64,000 bases of DNA from Desulfotomaculum nigrificans DSM 574 (GTDB lineage Bacteria > Bacillota > Desulfotomaculia > Desulfotomaculales > Desulfotomaculaceae). Position 1 is the first letter of the stretch. Every line of letters begins with the position of its first letter. Where the stretch lies: NCBI RefSeq assembly GCF_000189755.2, contig NZ_KI912183.1, positions 2,842,255-2,906,254 on the forward strand. Direction: 5' to 3'. Position numbers and translations under genes: made by a program. Shown one piece after another: positions 1 through 9,556 of this stretch. A model generated the notes under the pieces. The model searched no databases. It had not been told where the DNA came from and saw only the letters and a list, made by a program, of their open reading frames with translations.

Positions 1-1
1 C

Positions 2-1265
<1,264 letters not shown>

Positions 1266-1317
1266 GGATTTAATGTTTTAAAATACATTTTTATGCATTT
1301 AACTTTTACCAAACTGA

Positions 1318-1347
1318 TAAGCCGCTCATTATTGAGCGGCTTATTTT
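1318..1347 (+). terminator. Rho-independent terminator after amt-glnK
   Basis: Perfect 11-base-pair hairpin (1318-1328 with 1333-1343, loop TTAT) followed by TTTTAA. It lies between the convergent ends of glnK and hydF and could stop both transcripts, although the T-tract is only good on the plus strand. Confidence 0.8.
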
Positions 1348-1367
1348 AAGGCCCTTTTTAGTTCCTT

Positions 1368-2588
1368 TTAATCCAGCATTGCTGCCAAATGCGGGAAGGG
1401 TGACAGGGCGCGGCGCAAGATGCCGTGGAGGTGGGCGATGGCCACCCCGTAGTTTACTATCGGTACACCGGCCTGGCGCACCTGCATGATGCGGGCAAGC
1501 ATCTCCCGCCGGTTAATCATGCATCCCCCGCAGTGTACCACCAGCTTATATTCTGCCAGGTTATGGGGAAACTTGGTGCCGCTTACCCAGTCAAACTGCA
1601 GTTCCCCGCCCACAAACTGGCGCATCCAGCGGGGAATTTTAACTGTTCCAATATCATCCTCCACTCTATGGTGGGTGCAGGCCTCGGCAATTAATACTTT
1701 ATCCCCCGGCTTTAAACTTTCAATGGCCTTAGCTCCGTCCACCAGGGTTTCCAAATCTCCTTTATACCTGGCAAAGAGAATAGAGAAAGAAGTTAATAAT
1801 ACGTCCGGCGGAGTATCTGCATCTGCTTTCAGAAATGCCTGGGAGTCGGTAACCACCATTTTAGGCTTACAGACCAGATTATCGATGGTTTGTTTAAGTT
1901 CTCTTTCCTTGGCCACCACTGCTATGGCATCGTGATCCAAAATATCTCGGATTGTTTGTACTTGGGGCAGAATCAGCCTGCCCTTGGGGGCGGCCAGGTC
2001 AATAGGTACCACTAATACCACTGTATCACCGGGCTGTAGAAGATCCCCGATAATAGTCTGGTCATCCCAGCTCTTGGGTGCGTTTTGGATAATGCTTATT
2101 TTTAAATCCGCAACCCCTTGTCCGGTAAGGGCGCTGACAGCCACCACAGGTGTGCCGAGTGTATTTTTGTAATCTGCCAGGTCATTATCTGTCACGCTGT
2201 TTTGATCAATTTTGTTAATAACGGTCACTACCGGCAGATCCCGCTGCTGGCATTCTTTTATTAAATCCTGCTCATAAATGGTTATTCCTTCGGCAGCATC
2301 TATCACCAGCAGCACCAGGTCAGCTTTTTTCAGTACTTCTTTGGATTTTTCTACCCGGAGTTCACCCAGTAAACCAACATCGTCTATCCCGGCCGTATCA
2401 ATGATTACCACCGGTCCGATGGGCAGTATCTCCATGGACTTGTACACCGGGTCAGTGGTGGTACCGGCAATGTTTGACACCACTGCTATATCCTGATTTG
2501 TTAACGAGTTGATCAAACTGGATTTGCCTGCATTTCTCCGCCCGAAAATGGCTATGTGTAGCCGGTTTCCCCTGGGAGTGTTATGCAT
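1368..2588 (-). CDS. hydF: [FeFe]-hydrogenase maturation GTPase HydF
   Basis: A 406-residue HydF, the scaffold that assembles the diiron precursor of the H-cluster and passes it to apo-hydrogenase. The N-terminal GTPase domain shows G1 GRRNAGKSS, G3 DTAG and G4 NKID. The C-terminal cluster domain has the family pattern CTHH followed about 50 residues later by HCGGCM, the [4Fe-4S] ligands. The start is taken as ATG 2588, because homologues begin M-NTPRGNRLHI; a GTG at 2597 is in frame but sits inside the AAGGTG ribosome site. The gene begins within a few bases of the aspA stop and is surely cotranscribed with it. HydE, HydG and the hydrogenase itself are not in the window. Confidence 0.95.
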   Translation of the reverse strand: MHNTPRGNRLHIAIFGRRNAGKSSLINSLTNQDIAVVSNIAGTTTDPVYKSMEILPIGPVVIIDTAGIDDVGLLGELRVEKSKEVLKKADLVLLVIDAAEGITIYEQDLIKECQQRDLPVVTVINKIDQNSVTDNDLADYKNTLGTPVVAVSALTGQGVADLKISIIQNAPKSWDDQTIIGDLLQPGDTVVLVVPIDLAAPKGRLILPQVQTIRDILDHDAIAVVAKERELKQTIDNLVCKPKMVVTDSQAFLKADADTPPDVLLTSFSILFARYKGDLETLVDGAKAIESLKPGDKVLIAEACTHHRVEDDIGTVKIPRWMRQFVGGELQFDWVSGTKFPHNLAEYKLVVHCGGCMINRREMLARIMQVRQAGVPIVNYGVAIAHLHGILRRALSPFPHLAAMLD

Positions 2589-2593
2589 CTTTA

Positions 2594-3988
2594 TCACCTT
2601 CCTAATACTCCGGCTTTGACTGCTGTTTCAGGTTTTAAAACAGCATCCAGGTCTTCTGCCGTCATAATTCCTTTTTCTAATATAACCTGTCTTACACCGG
2701 TATTCCTTTGTAGGGCCTCTTTGGCAATTTTGGCTGCTTCATCGTAACCGATATGTGGAACAAGGGTGGTAACTATACTAATGCTATTGTGAAGCAGCTC
2801 CCGGCAGCGCTCTTTGTCAGCGCTGATGCCTAAAATACAGCGGTCGGCAAACAAGCGCATAGCCTGGCTAAGTATTTCCATGGCTGGCAGGAGGTTGGCG
2901 GCAATTAAAGGTAAAAATGCATTTAACTCTAACTGCCCTGCCTGTACAGCCAGGGTTATGGCCATATCATGGGCTATCACCTGATATGCTACCTGGGTTA
3001 TCATCTCAGGCATCACCGGGTTTACCTTACCTGGCATGATAGACGAACCGGCCTGCAAATCGGGTAGCTTTATCTCCGCCAACCCTGCCCGGGGGCCGGA
3101 AGATAGCAATCTTAAATCCGATGCAATCTTGGCCAGGGTTGTGGCATTGGCCTTAATCAAACCCGAAACTTCCACAAAAACATCGGCATTTTGGGTGACA
3201 TCAATCATATTTTCTGCTCTGGATAAGCCGAGACCCGTCAGACCACGTAAACGCTCCACCACGGTATAGATGTAACGCCGCTGGGCATTTAAGCCAGTTC
3301 CCACGGCAGTCCCACCCAGGTTGATTTGCCGCAGCCTTTCTTCAACCTTATATAGACGCCAGCGGTCCCTTGATATTGCTTCGGCATAGGCGCTGAATTC
3401 CTGCCCCAGGGTGATAGGAACGGCATCCTGCATTTCGGTGCGGCCTACTTTCAGTACCCCGGCAAATTCAGCCTCTTTCTTTTGTAACGCACCTTGCAGT
3501 ACAGCACAGCTCTCACTTAGCGGCTGCAGCATGCGCATGGCTGCGATGCGTAAAGCTGTTGGGTACACATCGTTGGTTGATTGCGACATGTTAACGTGGT
3601 TTATAGGGTGTACCAAGGAATAGTCTCCTTTTTCCCCACCCAGCAACTCGATGGCCCGGTTGGCCACCACCTCGTTCATGTTCATGTTCGTTGAGGTGCC
3701 GGCACCGCCTTGCAGAGCATCCACAATAAACTGGTCTAAATATTTACCCTCTGCTATTTCGCCTGCCGCCTGGTAGATGGCGTCGCCAATCTTTCGGTCC
3801 AATAAACCTACAGTCATATTGGCATCGGCGGCGGCTTGCTTCACCACAGCCAGGGCTTTTATTAACTCAGGATGCACCCGATTATTGGAAACCTTAAAGT
3901 TTTCTGCTGCCCGGGCAGTGTGTATGCCGTAATAAGCATCTTTGGGAATTTTTACTTCACCAATCAAGTCTTGTTCAATCCTGAACAT
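2594..3988 (-). CDS. aspA: Aspartate ammonia-lyase
   Basis: A 464-residue member of the fumarase/aspartase superfamily; aspartase reversibly converts L-aspartate to fumarate and ammonia in the cytoplasm. The superfamily signature loop GSSIMPGKVNP is intact, and the TSTNMNMNEV and SQSTNDVYPT substrate-loop motifs are present. Aspartase is preferred to fumarase from the start MFRIEQDLIGE and overall resemblance, but the two families are close. The stop lies against the start of hydF, suggesting translational coupling. That pairing implies a link between ammonia or fumarate release and H-cluster maturation (inference). The ATG start has AGAGGATG upstream. Confidence 0.9.
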   Translation of the reverse strand: MFRIEQDLIGEVKIPKDAYYGIHTARAAENFKVSNNRVHPELIKALAVVKQAAADANMTVGLLDRKIGDAIYQAAGEIAEGKYLDQFIVDALQGGAGTSTNMNMNEVVANRAIELLGGEKGDYSLVHPINHVNMSQSTNDVYPTALRIAAMRMLQPLSESCAVLQGALQKKEAEFAGVLKVGRTEMQDAVPITLGQEFSAYAEAISRDRWRLYKVEERLRQINLGGTAVGTGLNAQRRYIYTVVERLRGLTGLGLSRAENMIDVTQNADVFVEVSGLIKANATTLAKIASDLRLLSSGPRAGLAEIKLPDLQAGSSIMPGKVNPVMPEMITQVAYQVIAHDMAITLAVQAGQLELNAFLPLIAANLLPAMEILSQAMRLFADRCILGISADKERCRELLHNSISIVTTLVPHIGYDEAAKIAKEALQRNTGVRQVILEKGIMTAEDLDAVLKPETAVKAGVLGR

Positions 3989-4071
3989 CTTTCATCCTCT
4001 ACCTATTGTTAGTTTAAATCCATTATATCTCAGTAATGATTAAATTACCAAAGAATACTTCTTAAATTATC

Positions 4072-4127
4072 TTTAACTAAGCATAAAAATACCATATAAT
4101 TAATTACAGTAATGTACAAAGTTGTAC
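4072..4127 (+). promoter_or_regulatory. Promoter and inverted-repeat operator candidate for nadE
   Basis: TTTAAC (4072-4077), 17 bases, TATAAT (4095-4100) forms a sigma-A type promoter. An inverted repeat GTACAA-AG-TTGTAC at 4114-4127 sits just after the predicted transcription start, a usual place for a repressor site. The regulator is unknown; an NAD-responsive repressor would make sense but this is inference. Confidence 0.45.
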
Positions 4128-4149
4128 TAAGAAGTTGGGCCAAGGATGT

Positions 4150-4183
4150 CCCGGTACCGGTGAGAGTACCTGGGGCTTTTTTT
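4150..4183 (+). terminator. Hairpin with T-tract in the nadE leader (possible attenuator)
   Basis: CCCGGTAC (4150-4157) pairs with GTACC-T-GGG (4166-4174, one bulged T) and is followed by seven T residues (4177-4183). It lies between the candidate promoter and the nadE start, so it could attenuate nadE transcription. Confidence 0.5.
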
Positions 4184-4234
4184 ATTTATACTATTCATTA
4201 AAAGTAAAGAACCTGGTGAAAGGGGTTAATACTG

Positions 4235-6145
4235 TTGAATATAAAAATAGCAATGTGTCAAATGGAGGTTATACCAGGAAGACCGGATATAAACACCGAA
4301 ACAATGCTAGCCATGATTGAAGAAGCTCGCATGAAAAATGCGGAAATTATTGTTTTCCCGGAGATGTGTATTCCAGGATATTTATTGGGAGATACATGGG
4401 AACAAACATCTTTTTTAAAGGATTGTGAAAGCTACGGAGAACAAATCATAGCAAAATCTAATGATCTGATTATTATCTTTGGCAATGTGGCTGTAGACTG
4501 GGATAAGATTGGTGACGACGGAAGGGTACGTAAATATAATGCCTGTTTTATTGCTCATGATCAAAAGCTTTTAGGTGGTGACAACTTCCCCTATCCTTTT
4601 AGGATTAAGACTTTGTTGCCTAACTACCGCGAATTTGAGGAGGAACGTCACTTTTACAGCCTGCGTAAATTGGCTGAGGAATTAAACCAAAAGCTGGATG
4701 AACTGATGCAACCGGTTTACTTATCTTATAAAGGTGAGCGATTGGGCCTTGGTTGCATCCTGTGTGAAGATAGTTGGTATGAAAACTACTTTACCAAGCC
4801 AATTGAACTTATTAATAACAAAGGGGGTGTTCATCTTTTTATTAACATATCTTCTTCACCTTTTACGCTAGGTAAAAACAATAAACGAAACCGATTATTC
4901 TCCAGGCAAGCACGCGAAACGGGTGTACCGCTGGTTTATATAAATAATGTAGGCATACAAAACAACGGTAAAACCATTTATACATTTGATGGTTCAAGTA
5001 CTATCTACAACTGCCGGGGAAATATAATTTATCACTGCCACCAACCTTTTAAACAAAGTCTTGATATCGTAGATTTGAATTTATCCAACGGAGGTACAAA
5101 CAAAAATATAATTAATTCGGTACCGGACCAGGACATTAGCTGTATTTACCGGTCGCTTGATTATGCTGTCAAAAAATTTACTAAATCCATTGGCATTAAT
5201 AAAGTAGTGATAGGTGTGTCCGGTGGTATTGATTCTGCTGTATCTGCAGCTTTATATACTAAAGCACTGGGACCGGAAAATGTTATGTTAGTGAATATGC
5301 CCAGCAAATATAATTCCAACACAACTAAAGATCTGGCCAAAATCCTGGCCAATAATTTGGGCTGTTTTTATGATGTTTTACCAATTCAAGAGGTTGTTGA
5401 CCACACAATAAAGCAAATTGAAAATAACCCTGCCGTAAGATTAGCCGACAATAAGAAGATTAACTTAAAAATCAGCCCTTTTATAGCGGAAAATATCCAA
5501 GCCAGGGACCGTTCCGCCAGGCTGCTTGCTGCAGTAGCCGCCGCCTTTGGCGGGGTATTTACTTGTAATGCCAATAAATCAGAAATGACAGTGGGATATT
5601 CCACTCTGTACGGTGACCAGGCAGGGTTTTTAGCAGCTTTAGCTGACCTGTGGAAGCATCAAGTTTATGAACTTGCCCACTATCTAAATCAGTATGTTTA
5701 CGGGCATGAAGTTATTCCACAGGGTATTATTAATTTGGTTCCCAGTGCTGAGCTAAGTTTTGAACAGTCTGTTGATAAAGGTATGGGTGACCCCATTATT
5801 TATCCCTATCATGATTATTTGTTCCGTTCCTTTATTGAACCGTGGGAAAGAGTTACGCCGGAGGATATTTTAAAATGGTATAGTGATGGGGTCCTGGAAG
5901 AAAATATAGGCTGTGAACCCGGGCTGGTAAATAAAATATTTGCCGGTCCCGCAGAGTTTATAAAAGATTTAGAGCGATGGTGGAGCTTATTTAACGGTAT
6001 GGGGTTAGCCAAAAGGATTCAGGCACCGCCAGTAGTTGCCGTTAGTCGAAGGGCTTATGGTTTTGACTACAGGGAGTCCCAAAACGGCATTTATTTTACC
6101 CGGCAATATTATCGTTTGAAAGAACAAATACTTCGTTCCTGTTAA
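4235..6145 (+). CDS. nadE: Glutamine-dependent NAD+ synthetase
   Basis: A 636-residue two-domain enzyme that makes NAD+ from nicotinic acid adenine dinucleotide, ATP and glutamine. The N-terminal nitrilase-type glutaminase domain (about 1-270) carries the Glu of FPEMCIPGYLLGD, a Lys in RIKTLLPNY and the nucleophile Cys in GCILCEDSW. The C-terminal synthetase domain has the PP-loop SGGIDSAV near residue 330. Length fits the long, glutamine-using type. The start is TTG 4235 with GAAAGGGG about 10 bases upstream; the first residues NIKIAMCQ are where the nitrilase fold begins. It is a single-gene unit with its own promoter. Confidence 0.95.
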   Translation: MNIKIAMCQMEVIPGRPDINTETMLAMIEEARMKNAEIIVFPEMCIPGYLLGDTWEQTSFLKDCESYGEQIIAKSNDLIIIFGNVAVDWDKIGDDGRVRKYNACFIAHDQKLLGGDNFPYPFRIKTLLPNYREFEEERHFYSLRKLAEELNQKLDELMQPVYLSYKGERLGLGCILCEDSWYENYFTKPIELINNKGGVHLFINISSSPFTLGKNNKRNRLFSRQARETGVPLVYINNVGIQNNGKTIYTFDGSSTIYNCRGNIIYHCHQPFKQSLDIVDLNLSNGGTNKNIINSVPDQDISCIYRSLDYAVKKFTKSIGINKVVIGVSGGIDSAVSAALYTKALGPENVMLVNMPSKYNSNTTKDLAKILANNLGCFYDVLPIQEVVDHTIKQIENNPAVRLADNKKINLKISPFIAENIQARDRSARLLAAVAAAFGGVFTCNANKSEMTVGYSTLYGDQAGFLAALADLWKHQVYELAHYLNQYVYGHEVIPQGIINLVPSAELSFEQSVDKGMGDPIIYPYHDYLFRSFIEPWERVTPEDILKWYSDGVLEENIGCEPGLVNKIFAGPAEFIKDLERWWSLFNGMGLAKRIQAPPVVAVSRRAYGFDYRESQNGIYFTRQYYRLKEQILRSC

Positions 6146-6183
6146 GCCCTCGCCGGGTAGAAAAATTCTTTCTAAAAACTAAG

Positions 6184-6258
6184 CCTGGGACATGACTAAA
6201 ACAGCCCCGAGGAGCTATTTATTAGCTACCCTAGGGGCTGTTTTAGTCATGTCCCAGG
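6184..6258. repeat. Perfect 25-bp inverted repeat with 25-base loop
   Basis: The arms 6184-6208 and 6234-6258 are exact reverse complements and begin with CCTGGGACATG. The structure lies between the convergent nadE and the small DUF2508-like gene, and its right arm forms the last codons of that small gene. It can act as a terminator for both, though neither side has a strong T-tract. Confidence 0.9.
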
Positions 6259-6430
6259 CGGTATAACCATGTTCTCTTGCCGCTTGTAACAGGGCCATAT
6301 AGCGCTTTTCACAGGCAGTGGCGTATAAAATGGCCGACTCCAGCCTATCCTTGTCAGCCCATTTCATTTGTTCCAGGGCAATTAACCAGCACTGTTTGGC
6401 TTCTTCGATCATTTGTTTATCAATTTTCAT
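6215..6430 (-). CDS. Small DUF2508/YaaL-like protein
   Basis: A 71-residue mostly helical, charged protein. The central part (ESAILYATACEKRYMALLQAAREHG) has the A-x-Y-x-x-x-A-x-E-K-R-Y-M-x-L-L pattern I associate with the DUF2508 family (B. subtilis YaaL), whose function is unknown. The ATG start at 6430 has a good AAGGAGGG site. The last 12 or so codons are formed by the arm of a perfect inverted repeat, so the C-terminus may have been altered when that repeat formed. YaaL is normally next to recR, which is not so here. Confidence 0.6.
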   Translation of the reverse strand: MKIDKQMIEEAKQCWLIALEQMKWADKDRLESAILYATACEKRYMALLQAAREHGYTAWDMTKTAPRVANK

Positions 6431-6733
6431 ATAATTCCCTCCTTGTCCTCATATTTAATGTGTATTTGCAAAGAACAAGGAGTATTACTGGATAACATAC
6501 TGAATTAACTGATTTATTTTACAATTAAAACTAATAATGGCATGTATTGCCAATAGACTTTGGGATAGTTATAATTTTCTCAAGATAAAGCAATTTAGTG
6601 AAAAGCTAAAAATCTTAAAATACAATAAAATGAATTATTCTACAATTAAGATAAAAGCCAAAAACCTTGTGTTTATTGATTAACATTGTTACTGTTTTCT
6701 CAAAATTAATAATATAAACTGGAGGTGTTGTAT
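6431..6733. other. AT-rich intergenic region
   Basis: About 300 bases of very AT-rich sequence between divergent small genes. It must hold the promoters of both, but I could not pick out a convincing -35/-10 pair or any structured RNA. Confidence 0.5.
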
Positions 6734-6868
6734 ATGTCAAAACTCATCGGTAAAATTAAAATTGTTAATGGTAAGGTTCAGTTGATGCGTACGGAAGAAG
6801 GAAAGAAGATTAAAACAGGTGCTGCATACAAGATGTATGCTGCTTTACGCAAGGTAAGAGGAGCATAA
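6734..6868 (+). CDS. Unrecognised 44-residue basic protein
   Basis: A short reading frame encoding 44 residues (starts MSKLIGKIKIVNGK, ends ALRKVRGA) with many Lys and Arg and a predicted pI well above 9. It has an excellent GGAGGTG site (6721-6727) 7 bases before ATG 6734 and a terminator directly after the stop, so it is very likely a real single-gene unit. No family is recognised. The alternating pattern KIKIVNGKVQLMRTEEGKKI suggests a small beta structure followed by a helix. Confidence 0.65.
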   Translation: MSKLIGKIKIVNGKVQLMRTEEGKKIKTGAAYKMYAALRKVRGA

Positions 6869-6874
6869 TCAAGA

Positions 6875-6904
6875 GGCTGGGGTAATTTTCCCGGTCTTTT
6901 TTTT
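6875..6904 (+). terminator. Rho-independent terminator after the 44-residue gene
   Basis: Seven-base-pair stem (6875-6881 with 6890-6896, two G-T pairs) followed by eight T residues. Confidence 0.7.
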
Positions 6905-7235
6905 ACCTGGTGATAAATTCCTGAAACCGGCTAAAAAGGGCAGAATACCATTTATGCTGCTTATGATGCTGCTTAACCAACGGGCCAGAATTTGCTGTGG
7001 TGCTGGCTGAAGGGGTAACAATGGACCAGGGGTTGGTTTCTGCTTCTGGGTTTGGTGTATTATAAACGGGAAGATAGGTGGTCTTGACCAGTACCGGGCG
7101 AAGTCTACCATTTTCACCGCGGATAAACTTACCCTTAATTCGCACACTGCCGCTCAGAGGTTGAGCCAGGCAGTTAGCGGCGTGTTCACCGGTAAGTTCA
7201 AATATTTCTTCAATGACATCCCACCGCTTGTCCAT
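6903..7235 (-). CDS. Hypothetical protein, 110 residues
   Basis: No family recognised. The N-terminal half is compact with an acidic helix (WDVIEEIFELTGEHAANCL) and a beta-rich stretch (GSVRIKGKFIRGENGRLRPVLVKTTYLPVY); the middle is Pro/Ser/Thr-rich and probably disordered; the end is basic and aromatic (HHKQHKWYSALFSRF). ATG 7235 is chosen because the AGGAGGTG site lies just upstream and overlaps an in-frame GTG at 7244. No signal peptide or membrane segment. The convergent terminator at 6875-6904 overlaps its stop region. Confidence 0.6.
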   Translation of the reverse strand: MDKRWDVIEEIFELTGEHAANCLAQPLSGSVRIKGKFIRGENGRLRPVLVKTTYLPVYNTPNPEAETNPWSIVTPSASTTANSGPLVKQHHKQHKWYSALFSRFQEFITR

Positions 7236-7453
7236 TAATAACACCTCCTGACCATTATTATAAAATGCTGTCTGATACTGTGGAAGAGGTGTAAAATGTC
7301 TACCTGACTGTTATAATGGCAAATGATGACAGTGTATCATAATTCATCTTTCATTACATTATCCAAACCAGGAGTAGCAGGTGAGTTTTTGCCCGCATAG
7401 CATATCGTAACCTTTTAGTTAACTGCGATCCCGCTGATAATGGGGGAAAAGCT

Positions 7454-7948
7454 ATGGGTGGAATCATGTATCCAAAGATAATTGGCGCACTGGCTGATAC
7501 CAGTTTTCTGGTGGTGCCGGCGCTTAAAAACGATCTAACCGGATATATGGAGCGCTTAGACACGGGAGAAACTGTTAACTATAAAATTGATTGGAACCTG
7601 GTGATCATGAAATCTCAGCAACAATGCTTAGTAACCCTGGATATCTTCTGGGATGACGACAATATTACCAGCATCGGGTTTAGTAATAAAATGTGGGAAC
7701 AATTGGGCCAAATAGCTTTGTATCCAAACCTGTTGTTACTGCCGGAGCGGGAATTAATAGAGGATACTTTAATTAACCCGATGGGGGTGACCGGTTTTTT
7801 AATTAAAGGAGTAGATGAAGGGTTAATGCACCTGGCTGTTAAGGCCGCCAATATATCTCCCGATCTAAATGTTTCAGAGCCGATGCAATACCTCTGTGAT
7901 ATCTTAAACACCACCAGAAAAATAGGTAGCATGGGCTTGTTAAGTTGA
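7454..7948 (+). CDS. Hypothetical protein, 164 residues
   Basis: No family recognised. A soluble protein with a mix of hydrophobic strands (QQQCLVTLDIFWDDD, GVTGFLIKGVDEG) and an acidic composition. ATG 7454 has a GGGGGA site; ATG 7466 (MYPKIIG) is an alternative. It ends 9 bases before the endonuclease/phosphatase-like gene, so the two are probably cotranscribed. Confidence 0.6.
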   Translation: MGGIMYPKIIGALADTSFLVVPALKNDLTGYMERLDTGETVNYKIDWNLVIMKSQQQCLVTLDIFWDDDNITSIGFSNKMWEQLGQIALYPNLLLLPERELIEDTLINPMGVTGFLIKGVDEGLMHLAVKAANISPDLNVSEPMQYLCDILNTTRKIGSMGLLS

Positions 7949-7957
7949 CCGGGGGTG

Positions 7958-8653
7958 ATGAAATTGCAAACCATTAAGGTTGTCAGTTACAATATTCGTT
8001 ATGCCCGGGGCATGGACGATCAAGTCAACCTGAACCGGGTGGCAGCAGTCCTGGCTTGGTCCGGAGCCCAGTTAATGGGTCTGCAGGAAGTTGATAAGCA
8101 CCTACCCCGAAGCGGTTTTCGCCATCAGGCTAAGCACTTAGGCTGGTTACTTCACAGACATTGGGTTTTTGCTCCAAATGTTAAGTGGGGACCCTGGGCC
8201 CAATACGGTAATGCTGTGCTGAGTTATTGGCCAATAATTGAACATAAGCACTACCCTTTACCCAGTAAAGGAGAACCAAGGGGCTTGCTGGAGGTTGAGG
8301 TTAACATTAACAACAGGGCGGTGGCTTTTTTTTGTACCCATCTGGGTTTAAGCCGCGAGGAACGGCTGGAGCAGGTGGAGATCATCCTAAAGGTTATGAC
8401 CGCGGCTAATAAACCATCCATCCTGGTGGGTGATTTTAACGATGATCGCGATTCTCAGGAGTTTAATTTAATCAGCCGCCTTTTACAAGATGCCACGGCC
8501 ATAACGGGAGGTTTTGAAACTTTTCCGGCTGACAACGAGCAATTGGATTTTGTGTTTGTATCCCACCACTGGCAGGTACTGGCAGCCCGGCCCATTATAT
8601 CCCGGGCTTCTGACCATTTACCGGTGCTGGTTGAACTTAGCCTGAACAACTAA
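7958..8653 (+). CDS. Endonuclease/exonuclease/phosphatase family protein
   Basis: A 231-residue member of the EEP fold (DNase I-like, exonuclease III-like phosphoesterases). The fold's metal and catalytic motifs are visible in order: SYNIR near residue 10, LQEVD near 45, THLG near 127, GDFND near 156 and the final SDHLPV. Without a signal peptide it should be cytoplasmic. Substrate cannot be told from sequence: the family includes nucleases, inositol phosphatases and sphingomyelinases. GTG 7955 and ATG 7958 are adjacent possible starts; ATG is given. Confidence 0.85.
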   Translation: MKLQTIKVVSYNIRYARGMDDQVNLNRVAAVLAWSGAQLMGLQEVDKHLPRSGFRHQAKHLGWLLHRHWVFAPNVKWGPWAQYGNAVLSYWPIIEHKHYPLPSKGEPRGLLEVEVNINNRAVAFFCTHLGLSREERLEQVEIILKVMTAANKPSILVGDFNDDRDSQEFNLISRLLQDATAITGGFETFPADNEQLDFVFVSHHWQVLAARPIISRASDHLPVLVELSLNN

Positions 8654-8682
8654 ACACCGGGGTATATAAAACCCGGTGTTTA
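8651..8682. terminator. Bidirectional hairpin between convergent genes
   Basis: Perfect 11-base-pair stem (8651-8661 with 8672-8682), overlapping the stop of the upstream gene. T-tracts are weak on both sides. Confidence 0.6.
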
Positions 8683-8693
8683 TCATTAATTAA

Positions 8694-9536
8694 CTAAATT
8701 GCTTTAGCGTAGATCATTTTACCGTATCTGGCTGACACCGGCAGGGAATGCAGGAAAGAACTTTTTGCCGAAGTGTCAAAGAAATAAAGGGCTCCATTGG
8801 TGGGATCAGCTCCATACAATGCTTCCCTGGCCGCTTCCACAGCCTGGGCAGTGGCAGGACGATTAATCCACCCGTTGCTTACCGGCGTAAATTGGTTAGG
8901 GGCATAAATTACTTCACGAATGCTGTTGGGGAATAAACTGCTCTTCACCCGGTTAACCACCACCGCGGCAACCCCTACCTGGGCAGCTTTAGGTTCACCG
9001 CCTGCTTCGGCAGTAACCAAACGGGCTAATAAATCCAAATCTGCGTCGCTGAAGGGTATCTCCGGACGCCTGGCGCTACGGCTGACCTCTGTCACCGGGG
9101 CAACCGGGCGATAAGCCGCAACAGGCACGTTCAATTGTTGTCCCGGGACAATCAAGCTGCTCTGCAAGTTGTTGACGGCCATTAAAGCCTCAACAGTAGT
9201 ATTGTACTTTTGAGCAATCAGGTAAAGGCTATCACCGGGCTTGACCACATAAAAGGAGCTGTTTTGGTGTGTTTGAGCATTCACCGGTACTGCCGGGCTG
9301 GAAGTGGCTTTGCCGTCCGGGATATTTAGAACCTGGCCGGGATAGATCAGGTCACCTTTAACACCGTTGGCAGACCGGATGTCGTTGACAGTAACGTGAA
9401 ATTTCTGGCTGATAGAATAGAGAGAGTCACCTGGAACTACCGTGTAACCGGACGCGTAGGCAATGGCACCGGGCAGCAAGTTTCCTAAAAGGCACAGTGA
9501 TGCCAAGGTCCGTTTAAAACGGACAGAAAGATTCAT
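8694..9536 (-). CDS. LysM-repeat cell-wall hydrolase (SleB/CwlJ type)
   Basis: A 280-residue exported enzyme. Residues 1-28 form a signal peptide ending about AYASG. Two LysM peptidoglycan-binding repeats follow (YTVVPGDSLYSISQKF about 31-73 and YVVKPGDSLYLIAQKY about 95-138). The C-terminal hydrolase_2 domain (about 160-280) begins DLDLLARLVTAEAGGEP with the catalytic Glu and includes GALYFFDTS. Family members cut cortex or vegetative peptidoglycan, often in spore germination. A c-di-AMP riboswitch lies in the 5' UTR, tying expression to the nucleotide that governs wall and osmotic homeostasis. AGGAGGG precedes the ATG. Confidence 0.9.
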   Translation of the reverse strand: MNLSVRFKRTLASLCLLGNLLPGAIAYASGYTVVPGDSLYSISQKFHVTVNDIRSANGVKGDLIYPGQVLNIPDGKATSSPAVPVNAQTHQNSSFYVVKPGDSLYLIAQKYNTTVEALMAVNNLQSSLIVPGQQLNVPVAAYRPVAPVTEVSRSARRPEIPFSDADLDLLARLVTAEAGGEPKAAQVGVAAVVVNRVKSSLFPNSIREVIYAPNQFTPVSNGWINRPATAQAVEAAREALYGADPTNGALYFFDTSAKSSFLHSLPVSARYGKMIYAKAI

Positions 9537-9556
9537 AATTACTATACCCTCCTTCT

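Noticed and set aside
4114-4183. T-box or known riboswitch before nadE
   Set aside because: No T-box antiterminator sequence (TGGNACCGCG) and no match to a riboswitch class that I know; only a palindrome and a hairpin are supported.
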